From contig JAYKKT010000089.1 in NCBI GenBank assembly GCA_036023115.1, forward strand, positions 13,038,501 through 13,102,500: a stretch of DNA of 64,000 nt, read 5' to 3'. Below, one piece after another: positions 49,252-60,605 of this stretch. The notes under the pieces are model-generated. The model made no database searches, was not told where the DNA came from, and was given only the letters and a program-made list of their open reading frames with translations. The stretch is from Brasenia schreberi. Lineage: Eukaryota > Streptophyta > Magnoliopsida > Nymphaeales > Cabombaceae. Both the position numbers and the translations under genes were made by a program. The number at the start of each line of letters is the position of its first letter. Positions within the stretch are counted from its first letter, which is position 1.

Positions 49252-49294
49252 AGCCGACCCCGTCTAGTATGGGAAAAGGCTTATTTGTTGTTGT
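49252..49294 (+). mobile_element. 43-bp RTE 3'-end scrap
   Basis: agccgaccccgtctagtatg through a (TTG) tail lies in the opposite orientation to the surrounding RTE, with about 12 bp of extra sequence before it. No clear target duplication. Confidence 0.7.
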
Positions 49295-50025
49295 AAAGTA
49301 ATTTGTAACATGCTCTCTTTACCTTGATTTTATTTTGCACTACTTCACTCCATCACAAAGCTTCTTTTTGTGTCGGTACACCTCCCTTAGATTCACCTAA
49401 TGCATCTTTCGCTACTTTCCTAATATGTATAGCCATATTGTTTCACATATCACAAGGTCTACCAACATAATTCCAAGCATCTCCTTGAAGGACTTTCTGT
49501 TAAATATACTTTCTTTCTCACTTTTGAGGTTCCACCATTTAGTCCGAATAACTCGATGCACTCTTTTCTTCTTTGTCCATTTTTTTACTTGTAAATTAAT
49601 AACTAAAAGTTGATATTGGGTGGTTAAGCTTTCTCTTGGAATTACCTTACAATCTTTACAACACGATCTATCTTTTTTTTACAAATAAAATAATGAATTT
49701 GTGTTTGTGATAAGTCATTCTTATAAGTAATTAAATGTTCATCTCGTTTTTTGAAGATTGTATTGACTATAAAGAGATTAACAAAATTTAAAATATCCTT
49801 ACCTTCCTCATTTATATCCCCAAAACCAAAGTTTTCATGAATACCTTAATACCCTAATGCCTCTTTACCGACATGTCCATTGAAGTCTCCTAAATAAATT
49901 ATCTCTTTGTAGAATTCTTTGAATCACCTTATCTAATTGTTCCCCAAAACCATCTTTATACTATCTTCTAGTCCTACTTCGAGTGCGTAAGCAGAAACTA
50001 TATTCAAAACCTCTACTCCTAACAC

Positions 50026-50712
50026 CTAAGTCACACAGATACTTCTAAGAGGTGGAGTGTCGACCTCGACATGAGTGCGACACCGACATGAACACCATGT
50101 CGGTATGGCATGGCAAAAAAAAGCATTTTTTTTGTAACTCACAGTTCTGCCGTCTATGGTGTATTTATCCTGGAGAACCCGATCAAAGATGGAGTAATCC
50201 GTGAAGACGATGAAACCGAAGCCTCTTAGTCGACTCGTGACCTTATCTCCCATGATGACCACCTGAGTTACCTCACCATAGTTTCCAAAATGTTCCTTCA
50301 GCTTGTATTCCATCATCTCCCATGAAACTCCGCCGATGAACATAGAAAAATATCTCAACGCAGACCTTATTCATTTCTTTTTGTGTGGATATTTCACGCT
50401 TTAAAATCTGGTATCGATTTTGAAGTTCGGGTCTTTTTGGATAAATGAGTCTGGATAGTGAAGATTGATTTGTGTATTATGATGAAATTAGTAGTTGTTT
50501 AGCGTTTGTGTTTTGCTTTAATATAAAGTTGTGTACTTGCTATTGTTATATACTTATGTTAATCGATGTCTCACTTGTTGTAGCTTGAATATTATATATA
50601 ATATATAATATTATATACCCTAGCCGTGTCGCCGCACCTAAAGTTTTTAAAATTTGCCGTATCCCGCACCCGTGTTCGCACCCGCACCCACACCCACACC
50701 CGTGTGACATAG
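50026..50712 (-). mobile_element. hAT-like non-autonomous element with captured exon (687 bp)
   Basis: Inverted second copy of the element at 31,423. Ends CTAAGTCA and TGACATAG. The 8-bp flanks cctaacac (50,018-50,025) and cttaacat (50,713-50,720) differ only by C-T changes. The flanking RTE sequence joins in register once the element and one flank are removed, which confirms the boundaries. It carries about 300 bp absent from the other copy and lacks about 350 bp present there. Confidence 0.85.
50110..50358 (-). pseudogene. Captured RNA-recognition-motif (RRM) exon fragment
   Basis: The minus-strand reading MFIGGVSWEMMEYKLKEHFG, then YGEVTQVVIMGDK, RGFGFIVFTDYS and KYTIDGRTV, is a nearly whole RRM of the plant hnRNP A/B (Musashi-like) type. 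RNP2 (MFIGGV) and RNP1 (RGFGFIVF) are present. Sequence similarity stops after GRTV, close to the point where element sequence (gtaactcac) resumes. No stop within the RRM. Upstream there is no start region of such a protein, so it is a fragment. Confidence 0.8.
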
Positions 50713-50745
50713 CTTAACATTAATTTCAATATCATGATTCAATCA

Positions 50746-52783
50746 TGTAGGCGTGAAATTTTCACTCCAAGCCTATGTAGAGACTTCAAATAAAACTCTC
50801 AACTCTACTTGATGCCCGAGCGTGTCAGTTAGTTTTCTAAAAATTAGCAAAAATTAAATCTCACAGGCGATTGTGGCTAAACAGACTCTTTTCGCATTAG
50901 ACTTTCTTGAACCGATGCTCATGGGTCAGTCTAAGTGCTTAGGGATTCCAACTAAATAGGTGAGACTTCCAAATTCAAGTGAAAAGCAAAGGTGTTGAGA
51001 AAAGTGGACTTGATTTCAAGTTTCAAAATGAACAAGTTCTGAAAAATAAAAAACTAAATTTTCAGGATTTGTTTTCCGAATCCTTTTGAATGCCTTTCAG
51101 ACCTCAAAAAATCATCAAAATTTTACAGGACTAAGCCTGAGATGTGGAGAGTTTGGGACATCTTTCATATTGTGATTCGAAGTTGTAATGTCCCAGAATT
51201 AAATCTAGAAAATGCCTCTACTCAGGTACTCAGAACTGTTCTATCACAAAAATATAGAGACTCAAAGATGAACCTGTATCTCGGTGCTCAGAGTTCCAAA
51301 TTTAATGAATTTGGTCTTGCTGGAAAGCTATGGAAGTCAGCTTTCCAATAAACTAAAAATCATCAATTTTGGATACCCACAGACAGAGTTATGGGATGAA
51401 TACTTAAGCTCTCTTGCAGGAAAACTGGTTGTGCAGACATTTTACAAAACTTTCCTGATTTTGCACAGTTTCAATTACGATATTGCACGGTCCTAAAATT
51501 CTTGTAAATTTTATTAGGAGTGGGCCTGTGTGTGGAATAAGCGTGCAAAGTTTTGAAATAATTAGAGCAGAGGTTCGTGAATTAAAAATCAAGCAATCGA
51601 CATATGCAGAGATGATGAAAAATCAGATTTCAGGTTTTTATAACATACGTGATGCAAACTCACATGAATTAAAATTGCAACAACATAATATCACGAATTA
51701 AATTGTTGAAGAGAAATGAATTGAAATATACTTAATAGCTTAAGTATAGAGGGGATTAGAAAATATAGAGTGTTTATAGAATATAGAGAGGTAGAATTAA
51801 GAACTCAAACATATAGAGTGTATAATCAAAAGAATGAGAAATTTCAGCAACATCTACTTCTATTACATCATGGGGGAGACAAAGCTCAATTAATACAACC
51901 CCTTTTGAATTGAATATGAAGAAGAGATGTGGAAGAACAAGTTAGAGCAACACTTACCCGGACTTACACGATCGATCGGTCTCCAAGGTAGTGCCCGACC
52001 CTCACTTGATCCCTTTCCCCCTTTGCTTGATCACTCAAACTCTCTCTCTCTAAGCCTTGGCCTAGATCCTACACTCCCTTCCCTCTCTAATGCTCTTTCC
52101 TGGCAGCTCTCAAAACTCTCAAAGTGCAACACCCTTGATGGCCTCTCCTTAAGCACTCCCAAGATGGTTCTCACGCCCCACTCTTGGCCTCTATTTATAG
52201 GCCAAGGGTGGGTCTTCTAGGCCTTTCCTTGGGGCGGGTGATCCATGATCCAACCCAGCCCCAAGGGCTCCATCCTTCACGTGATTTGGTGGTTCCTCTT
52301 CATCAAAGATGGACTAGCCATGTTGGCTGGGTCTTGGTTCCATCCATGTGCTTTTGTCCTAACCGTTTGGACTTGAATGCACTTGGCTAGGCTTGATTCA
52401 AGGCCTTGATCAACCTCCTTTGTGGCTCATCCTTCTTTGCTTGATTTAAACTTGGTACATGGGCTGGATATATCTTTGGAATCAGCCCCCAAATTCAATC
52501 TATTTCAACTTGTAAAAAACTAGCCAGCCTTGGTCTACATATGACACTTATTCAAGCAAATTGTGGATCGACTTTGATTTGATAAGATAAGCATTCGAGC
52601 TGCCTTGTGAGAGTTGGCCCGTTTGATATGATTTTGATGAAGATATGGTTTTGACGTGGTCCACTCCCTTGCTTCCGGGCTTATCCTTCGTGAGCTCGAT
52701 CTTGGCTTGAAGATATGGTTTTAAATCATTTGGGCTTTCGAAATTGGGGTGTTTGAAAAAAAAATTGATTTAGGGTGTTTACA
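50746..52783 (-). mobile_element. Solo LTR (2,038 bp) of the Tat-type family
   Basis: On the minus strand it runs TGTAAACACCC ... CTACA, with the order of landmarks of the LTR at 8,061-10,248: TATA box (52,191-52,200), the gagacaaagctc block at 51,876, and the lag at 50,790-50,900. Flanks aatca (50,741-50,745) and agtca (52,784-52,788) fit a 5-bp duplication with one change. The surrounding RTE continues across it. No internal element sequence, hence a solo LTR left by LTR-LTR recombination. Confidence 0.85.
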
Positions 52784-53445
52784 AGTCACCATATCGTTAT
52801 GTCTACTATACTATCCTTTAAATCTTCATTTATGACAATACCAACTCCATTTTGAGCCTTCTCCTTACGTAAGCACCATAATTTAAAACCTATATCCTCA
52901 ATCTCCTTTACTTTTTCTTCAACACACTTTGTCACTTGGAAACATATAATATGAATCTTTCTCCGAATCATAATATCTATCACCTTCATTAGCTTATCGA
53001 ACAATGTTCTGATATTTCAAGAACCAATACAAATCTTATTATCTAGGACTAACTTCCTTACCCCTCGCATTCATCCATATTGAAAATGTGGACCCTCTTT
53101 GTAATTTATTCACTACATTCGGACGACAATATAGTGGGACTAACTTCTTTACCCACACCTGTCCATGATGTGAAAACCCTCTCTATAATTGATTCACTAC
53201 ATCTAGACAAAAATGTAGTGGCTCTTGCTTACTTTTCACCGCATTTAGGCTCTGCAGTGCATCGCTAAGAGGGGATGCCCGAACGCAATGCTCATAATTT
53301 GTGTAATCCATGGTATAAAAATCTGATAAAGTTTTACGCTGCCTGTCGAAAGCCTAACGCAATCCTCCTCCTTCATCTGAGCTTGGGACTGACTATGCAA
53401 GGGTGATCTCTTACATGGGCGGAGTTAAAAGATATGTTTTATATA

Positions 53446-54339
53446 AGTGTTTCAAATATGATCGATCTTTGGGAAGTAATATGACATCATCAGAACAAAA
53501 ATAATTAAATAGGTCAGCGCACATGGTTTGTTAGAGGCATGAAATTGCCATGGTACTATCATGGAAGTTTTTTCTTCGTGGTTGTTTCCTTTTCAGATTT
53601 TGGACATGCATTTCTCTTACTATCTATCAATTTCTTACATTATCTTATTTTTTCCAAATTGTCAAGTATAAAGGTTTTTGTGGTTAACCAAGAAACCATC
53701 CTAAGGTCCTTAGTGAGAGGCCCCATAATATATTTCAATTATATCTAAAGGAAATCATTTGTGATGGATTTCCTTTTCCTATAAAATACAACTTATGCTA
53801 GAAACGAATTTGATATTGTACTAGTGCATGATGATGTACTGATGAAATTACTTTGATGTATATTATAATAATTTCTAAACTCCAAGACCAGCAAAACTTG
53901 ACGAATGTAAGATGTGGTGTTAAATGACCGCTCATGTTGGCGTACAAGCAGGCTATGCACCCTATTTTAGCAGAGAGCCTACATATATAAATTAAATTTC
54001 TTATCTTACTTTTTGGTAAAAGAAGGGGGTCAGGGCCCAGTTACAGCCACTCGACATGGGATTTAGAACAATTCTTGGAGTTGAGCCACCAGAGACATTA
54101 TGCTGCAGTAGCAGTTCTAGTTCCCTTGGGCATCTATCTCAAACCCATGGGCAATGTCATGTGATGAACCATAATTTGCGAGCCAATCAACACATTCAAT
54201 GCCCTATCTGTAACTATGAATGGTCTGCACCTTGCACTGCTGATGAAGAATTTGGTTAATGTCAATGATTAGTCATTTGACTTCAAAATTATGAACTTCA
54301 CTTCCTTGAAGGTAAGCTCCATGGACCTTGAAATCCTTT
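53446..54339. other. Intron or intergenic DNA, nothing recognised
   Basis: No LRR, kinase or transposon domain seen in any frame. Confidence 0.45.
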
Positions 54340-56732
54340 TTAACTATTCATGAAAACTTTGGTTTTGGGGATAAAAATGAGGAAGGTAGGGAAAATTTAA
54401 ATTTTGCTATGACATTAGATCTCTTTATAGTCAATACAATCTTCAAAAAACGAGATGAACATTTAATTACTTATAAGAGTGTCTTATCACAAACACAAAT
54501 TGATTATTTTATTTGTAGAAAAAAGATAGAGCATGTTGTAAAGATTGCAAGGTAATTCAAGGAGAAAGCTTAACCACCCAACATCAACTTTTAGTTATAG
54601 ATTTAGAGGTAAAAAAGTTGACAAAGAAAAAAAGAGTATATCGAGCTATTCGACTAAATGGTGGAATCTCAAAAGTGAGAAAGAAGGTATATTTAAACAG
54701 AAAGTCCTTGAAGGAGATGCTTGAAATTATGTTGGTAGACCTTGTGATATGTGAAACAATATGGCTATACATATTAGGAAAGTGGCGAAAGATGTATTAG
54801 GTGAATCTAAGGGAGGTGTACCGGCACAAAAAGAAGCTTGGTGGTAGAGTGAAGTAATACAAAATAAAATCAAGGTAAAGAGGGCATGTTATAAATTAAG
54901 AACCTATGAAACTTTAGAGGCTTATAAGAAAGCAAAGAAAGAAGTGAAAAAGCCGTCAGTGAAGCAAAACGTGAAATTTGGGAGGATTTATATAAAAAAA
55001 ACTCAACTCAAAAGAGGGTGAAAGAGATATTTTTAGGATAGCTAGGGCTAGAGATAAGAAACCTAAGGATCTTACTTTTGTTCGATGCATCAAAGACGAG
55101 GATGAGAAAATTCTAGTGACAAATGATGATATACAAAATAGATGGAAAAACTACTGTTATAAGCTTTTTAATGAAAATAAAGATGTTAGTATTATTTATG
55201 AGAGTTAGTCAAATAAAAAAAGTATATAAATCATAATTTCTACCGACGTATTCAAAAGAATGAAGTCAAAGAGGCTCTTAAACATATGAAGGGTGGTAAA
55301 TCGGTAGAACCAGACAATATTCCTATAGAAGTTTGGAAAATCCTAGGAGAAACATGAATCACTTGGCTCATAAGACTATTTAATGAAATATGCAGAAACC
55401 AAAAGATGCTCGAGGAATGGAGAGCAAGTACACTTATACTCATATATAAGAACATTCAGAATTATGTGAATTATTGGGGTATTAAGTTAATAAGCCATAC
55501 TATGAAATTATGGGAAAGAATTATCGAATGTAGGTTAAGACAAGTATCAAGTACAATACAGAACCAATTTGGATTCATGCCAAGCAGATCTACTGTTAAA
55601 GCGATTCACCTTTTGAGACGTCTTATGGATATTTTAGAGCAAAAAAGAAAGACCTTCACATGATATTTATTGATCTATAAAAAGTTTACGATAGGGTACC
55701 GAGGGAGGTCCCTTAGAGAACCTTGGAAAAAGAGGTATCCCATTAACATACATAAATCTTATAAGAGACATGTACGATGGTGCAAAAATATGTGTGAGGA
55801 CTCATGAAAATGACATACTTATTTGAAGTTAATATTGGGTTACATCAAGGATCAACTTTAAGTCCATACTTATTTATAATGGTGATTGATGAGTTAACAA
55901 ACCATATTCAAGATGAAGTACCTTGGTGTATATTATTTGTAGATGACATTGTGTTAGTGGAGGAATCTAAGGAAAAAGTTAATAGAAAATTGAAACTATG
56001 GAGAGAAACATTAGAAAGTAAAGGCTTTCGACTTAGTAGAACAAAGACAGAATATATGGAATGTAAGTTTGATCATTTTGTTATTTTAGAGGACATAAAA
56101 ATTAAAATTGGTACACATTGCATTCCTCAAAAGAAAAGTTTTAAATACCTAGGGTCAATTTTTCAAAATGATGGAAGAATTGATGGAGTTGTTACACATA
56201 GAATTAATGTTGGTTGGTTAAAATGGGGAGGTGTATCAGGTATTCTTTGTGATAAGAAGATACCATTAAAGTTAAAGGTAAATATTATAGAGCAACAATT
56301 AGACCTGCCATGTTTTATGGTTTTGAGTGTTGGGCAGGTAATCATCAACATGTAGAAAAGATATTTGTGGCAGAAATGAAGGATGAGTGGTCATACAAGA
56401 AAAGACTATAGATAATGAGGTTATTAGAAACAAATTAGGAGTGACACCAATAGAGGATAAAATGAGAGAATATCGTTTAAGATGGTTTAGACATATAGAA
56501 AGATGATTAGAAGAAGAACCTTTAAGAAGTTATGAAAAACTAGATTTTGAAAGTATTAAAAGAGGTAGATGACGAGCACAAAAGTGTTGGAAAGAAACAA
56601 TAAAGAATGATCTAGCTTATTGTGAGTTAACTGCAACATTGCACATGATAGGGCTCGATGGAAACAAAGAATTCATGTAGCTGACAACGTCTAGTATGGG
56701 AAAAGGCTTAGATGTAGTTGTTGTTGTTGTAC
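54340..56732 (+). mobile_element. RTE LINE, 5'-truncated
   Basis: Starts inside the endonuclease region ([20 protein letters not shown], then [11 protein letters not shown]) and runs through RT to the 3' end and (TTG)n (56,713-56,732). RT pieces: 55,406-55,663 and 55,804-56,355 ([20 protein letters not shown], catalytic box LFVDD instead of FADD). Several indels break the frame. I could not find a target duplication. Confidence 0.85.
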
Positions 56733-57676
56733 GTAGGATGTTACATCTAAATAATCAGATACCCTGTTTTTAAGTTAAAAACTCAAAATCTAAATATTCA
56801 AAAAGTCTACTTGTGTGGACAAATAGAAAATTTGAAATTTCATGTCATTGCTGATCTGCATTCCTTTAAATCTAATGCAGATATTTTTGAAATAATATAT
56901 TTTAAAATTATATTGAAACATGATAACACTTCATCTTAGAAGTCTGGGAAGTTTCTTTTTCTTAAATTCTTTTGTGAAAAAATAATTTCCTTCTATGGGC
57001 TCCTTTTATTGCACTTGGACAAGTCCGACTATTTATTTGACTATTATGTTCTCAATGTTTTTCGATCATACAAGTGTGAATACACAGTGTAAGATGTTAC
57101 TTTTTCTCATATTTAATTTGTTTTGAAACATTTAAATATATCTTACAATATATTTAACATTTTCCTTTGAAAAACTTATGATACTTTTGATACATCATTT
57201 TATTTTATACTGTGTATCTTAAGTTGGACTTAGATGAAGATTAGAGGGTTCATTTATTGTTTAAATTTGTTTATATTCATAAAATATGTTGAACTAATAT
57301 GTATTTACTTTTTTCCAAAATTATATACATATTTGTATTTTTCTTTTTGACATACTGCTAAGTCAGTAGGTGCCACATATGTTGCGATTAGCCGCTTAGT
57401 GGTCAGTCTGATAAGTGGTGTGATATGCTATTGAGAACTATTCCTTCCAAATATCTATGTGTCAATGTAAAGTTATTACACTTTTCTAGAACAACTATTG
57501 GAGTGAGACATGCCTAGAGATAACAATGGGTTGCAGTGTCATGTTTTCACCCTACACAGACCTGCCTCACAGGAAAGATTTCTGTTAGTCTCTATGGATC
57601 TTGGGATTCCAACCTCGGACTCTCCCTGCACCCACCTTGACAAAACCTACCCTGCCATGGTTTCCAAAATTTTTTA
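56733..57676. other. AT-rich spacer, nothing recognised
   Basis: No sustained frame or repeat unit. Confidence 0.45.
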
Positions 57677-57694
57677 TTTAACATCATATATATA

Positions 57695-57886
57695 CTACTA
57701 CACTACAACTAAGCCTTTTCCCATACTAGATGGGGTCAGCTACATGGATTCTTTGTTTTTTTTGGTAGAATCCATGTTAAGTCCGACAAAGTTTTACGCT
57801 GGCTGTCGGAAGCCTAACACAACCCTCCTCCTTTTTTCGGGCTTGGGACCGGCTATGAAAGGGTGATTCCTTACATAGGCGGAGTT
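57695..57886 (-). mobile_element. RTE mini-element: 5' end fused to 3' end
   Basis: Flanked by tttaacatcatatatata at 57,677-57,694 and 57,885-57,902, with a 2-nt overlap with the element end. On the minus strand the first 120 bp are the RTE 5' end (from aactccgcc), joined near 57,757-57,765 to the last about 60 bp (gtagctgaccccatctagta, then gggaaaaggctta). The entire protein-coding part is absent. Confidence 0.85.
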
Positions 57887-57889
57887 TAA

Positions 57890-57893
<4 letters not shown>

Positions 57894-57984
<91 letters not shown>
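57894..57984. repeat. (TA)n microsatellite, about 90 bp
   Basis: Uninterrupted TA. It overlaps the right target duplication of the RTE mini-element, whose target was itself TA-rich, so the insertion may have seeded or split the tract. Confidence 0.95.
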
Positions 57985-57987
<3 letters not shown>

Positions 57988-58090
57988 AAATATCAATAAA
58001 TCTAGTTAAATGTATGTTGGTTTTATAGACCTTTTATTTTTGTGGGACTTAGTTAAAAGGCCTATCAAGGATATGGTTTCGATTGTCTTT

Positions 58091-58486
58091 TGTGAATATT
58101 CGTCAATGATCGAAGGTTGATGTAGCACGAATCAAGATCACCAAGTCGCCAAGAGTCAAATGGCATTCAATCCCGAATGTCGATCTTCAAGAATAACAAA
58201 CAAGAGCGAAAGCGTATACAAAAACAAGTCAAAAAGCAGTACTAGACTGCATGAATTTATTCATGAGATAGTGTCTTATTTATAGACATTACAACTAGGA
58301 AAAACTTGGAGCAAAAGAAGTAAGAGAAAGTAATGGGCTAGTGTTGGCCGACCGGCACTAGCCGTTGGGGGTGCTCCCATCGGCTAGTAGCCGTTGGGGA
58401 CCCCTAGTGGCCAGGGCCAGCCCTGGCCCTTCTTCCATTATTGCACGGGCCCTAAGGGCCCACCCGTGCACCCTATTACATTAACA
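58091..58486 (-). repeat. 3' LTR of the LARD-like element
   Basis: On the minus strand it starts tgttaatgtaatag just after the purine tract agtttgagagggg (58,487-58,499). Contains a TATA box complement (cttatttatagac, 58,268-58,280) and a GC-rich segment (58,340-58,470). Confidence 0.85.
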
Positions 58487-58909
58487 CCCCTCTCAAACTT
58501 ACGGGGTATACAACGGAAGTTTGTCTAACATAAATCAAATACAACTCAATTTTCAACGAACTTATTACAAAAATTTCTATAAAATTAGTATCCAAGTTGC
58601 CACAGCGTCATTTGAAACAACTCCAAATCATCTTTCCATAATCAATGTGTCAACTATCCTGCATTAAAATCAATGAAGTATCAATACATACATTTGCTCA
58701 ATCTTAATGAAATCGCAATGACAATGTACAATATCTAATCCAAAGGGTAAACCAAAAAATGAGTCAAATAAGTTCATGAAGTTGATTTTCTCAAAAAACT
58801 CATTTGAAAGAGAACATTGATATCATTCAAATAGGATTGTCTATTATAATAACTAGATTCATAAATCGCTACAAACTTGTGATATTATAAGGGGACCTTA
58901 GTATATCAA

Positions 58910-59375
58910 ACAAGCATTTTAAGGTTATGCTCTCAAAACCCAAGTTTTAAGGACAAACTTGAACCCAAACAAGCTTTTTAAGGCAAAGCTCAAAACCTTT
59001 AAACAAGATTTTTAAGGTTAAGCTAAAAACCCACCAAGTCAAACAAGCTTTTTAAGGTTAAGCTCAAAACCCACTAAGTCAAACAAGCTTTTTAAGGTTA
59101 AGCTCAAAACCCACCAAGTCAAACAAGCTTTTTAAGGTTAAGCTCAGAACCCGTCGAGTCAAACAAGCTTTTTAAGGTTAAGCTCAAAACCCGCCAAGTC
59201 AAACAAGCTTTTTAAGGTTAAGCTCAAAACCCACCAAGTCAAACAAGCTTTTTAAGGTTAAGCTCAAAACTCGCCAAGTCAAACAAGGTTTTTAAGGTTA
59301 AGCTCAAACCCGAGTTTTGAGGAAAACTTGAACCCAAACAAGCTTTTTAAGGCAAAGCTCAAAACCTTCAAAGCA
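58910..59375. repeat. 40-bp tandem array
   Basis: About seven clean units and two or three diverged end units of 40 bp, each with caagctttttaaggttaagc. Spacing is exact, for example 59,041 to 59,081. Each full unit has one AAGCTT. The outermost units share a variant with aaggcaaagctc. Confidence 0.9.
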
Positions 59376-59536
59376 AACGTACAATTCAAGTCCCTTAAAT
59401 ATCCTTTAAACTCAAAAGTGATTCTACGATTCAAAAGGTAAGACAATCCATTTGAATGATTAAAACAAGTCAAAGGAATCAACTTCATGCTTTTCAAAAG
59501 GTCTCACAAGGTTTGTTAAAACCATAACATCAATAT

Positions 59537-60605
59537 AACTATAAGTCTTTTTCAATATTGATTACTCTCCAACCAAAAGGCCAACAACATGGAACATCTT
59601 AATCACAAAGATTTTCAACAAAAGGCCAACAAACGGAGATCATAATCTCATAAGAAAAACAACCTTAAAGTTATCAAGATCACAAATCTTCAAATAATAA
59701 TTTGTTAAAACACTTCTATCACTTACAAGTTAATCAAGATAACTATAAGTCTTTTTCAATATTGATTACTCTCCAACCAAAAGGCCAACAACATAGAACA
59801 TCTTAATCACAAAGATTTCCAACAAAAGGCCAACAAACGGAGACCATAATCTCATGAAAAAACAATCTTAAAGTTATCAAGATCACAAATCTTCAAATAA
59901 TAATTTATTAAAACACTTCTATTACTTACAAGTTAATCAAGATAACTATAAGTCTTTTTCAATATTGATTACTCTTCAACCAAAAGGCCAACAACATGGA
60001 ACATCTTAATCACAACGATTTCCAACAAAAGGCCAACAAACGGAGACCATACTCTCACGAAAAAACAACCTTAAAGTTATCAAGATCACAAATCTTCAAA
60101 TAAGTGCATCTTCAATTTTTAATTAATTTTCAACCGAAGGCCAAAAATATGAATATCAGTCATACAAGTACATTCAACTCATTATCAACAATCATTTTTC
60201 CAAATGTCTCAAATAACAATAAGTATATCTTCAAGCATTTATTGATTTCCAACAAAAGGCCACCAACATGAAGCACCTTAATCACAAAGGTCTTCAACAA
60301 AAGGCCAACAACATGGATCTCAATTACACAAGAGGATACCCAGTATTGTTTTCCAACAAATACATTTTCGAACTTATCAATAGTCAAGTTTGAAATCGTA
60401 ACAAATTTTAAAATAACAATAAGTTCATCTTAAGATATCAATTAATTTTCAACAAAAGGCCACCAACATGAAGCACCATAATTACAAAGGTCTTCAACAA
60501 AAGGCCAACAACATGGATCTCAATTATACAAGAAGATACCCCTTATTGTTTTCTAACAAATACATTTTCAAATTTATTGATAGTCAAGTTTGAAATCATC
60601 CAAAT
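59537..60605. repeat. About 204-bp tandem array, degenerating
   Basis: Units begin at 59,537, 59,741 and 59,944 with aactataagtctttttcaat. Two further diverged units (60,251 and 60,451; spacing 200) share caacaaaaggccaccaacat. The recurrent core is caacaaaaggccaacaa. Confidence 0.85.

Larger units (their letters stand above)
45852..53426 (-). mobile_element. RTE LINE, full length, enlarged by nested insertions
   Basis: Perfect 19-bp target duplication aaaagatatgttttatata at 45,833-45,851 and 53,427-53,445. The left end is the (CAA)n tail and 3' end (aacaactaagcc). The right end is the complete 5' terminus, finishing gcggagtt. Without the inserts the element is about 3.1 kb. Nested inside are another RTE (47,331-48,969), a 43-bp RTE scrap (49,252-49,294), a hAT-like element (50,026-50,712) and a solo LTR (50,746-52,783). 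Frames are broken (RT at 46,213-46,647; endonuclease at 52,786-53,004). Confidence 0.9.

Noticed and set aside
53290..53426. HDV-like self-cleaving ribozyme at the RTE 5' end
   Set aside because: Some RTE elements in animals carry such ribozymes, and gccggtcccaagcc looks suggestive, but I could not fit the P1, P2 and P3 pairings to this leader by eye. A covariance-model search would settle it.
54300..56760. Target duplication of the truncated RTE at 54,340
   Set aside because: I compared the two flanks and found no direct repeat above about 5 bp. Either decayed or lost by deletion.
58910..59375. CRISPR-like regular repeats
   Set aside because: Units are contiguous 40-bp tandem repeats without unique spacers, inside a plant LTR element.
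59279..60387. Minus-strand open frames in the LARD-like element
   Set aside because: They follow the tandem repeat units and have repeat-derived composition, with no gag or pol motif.
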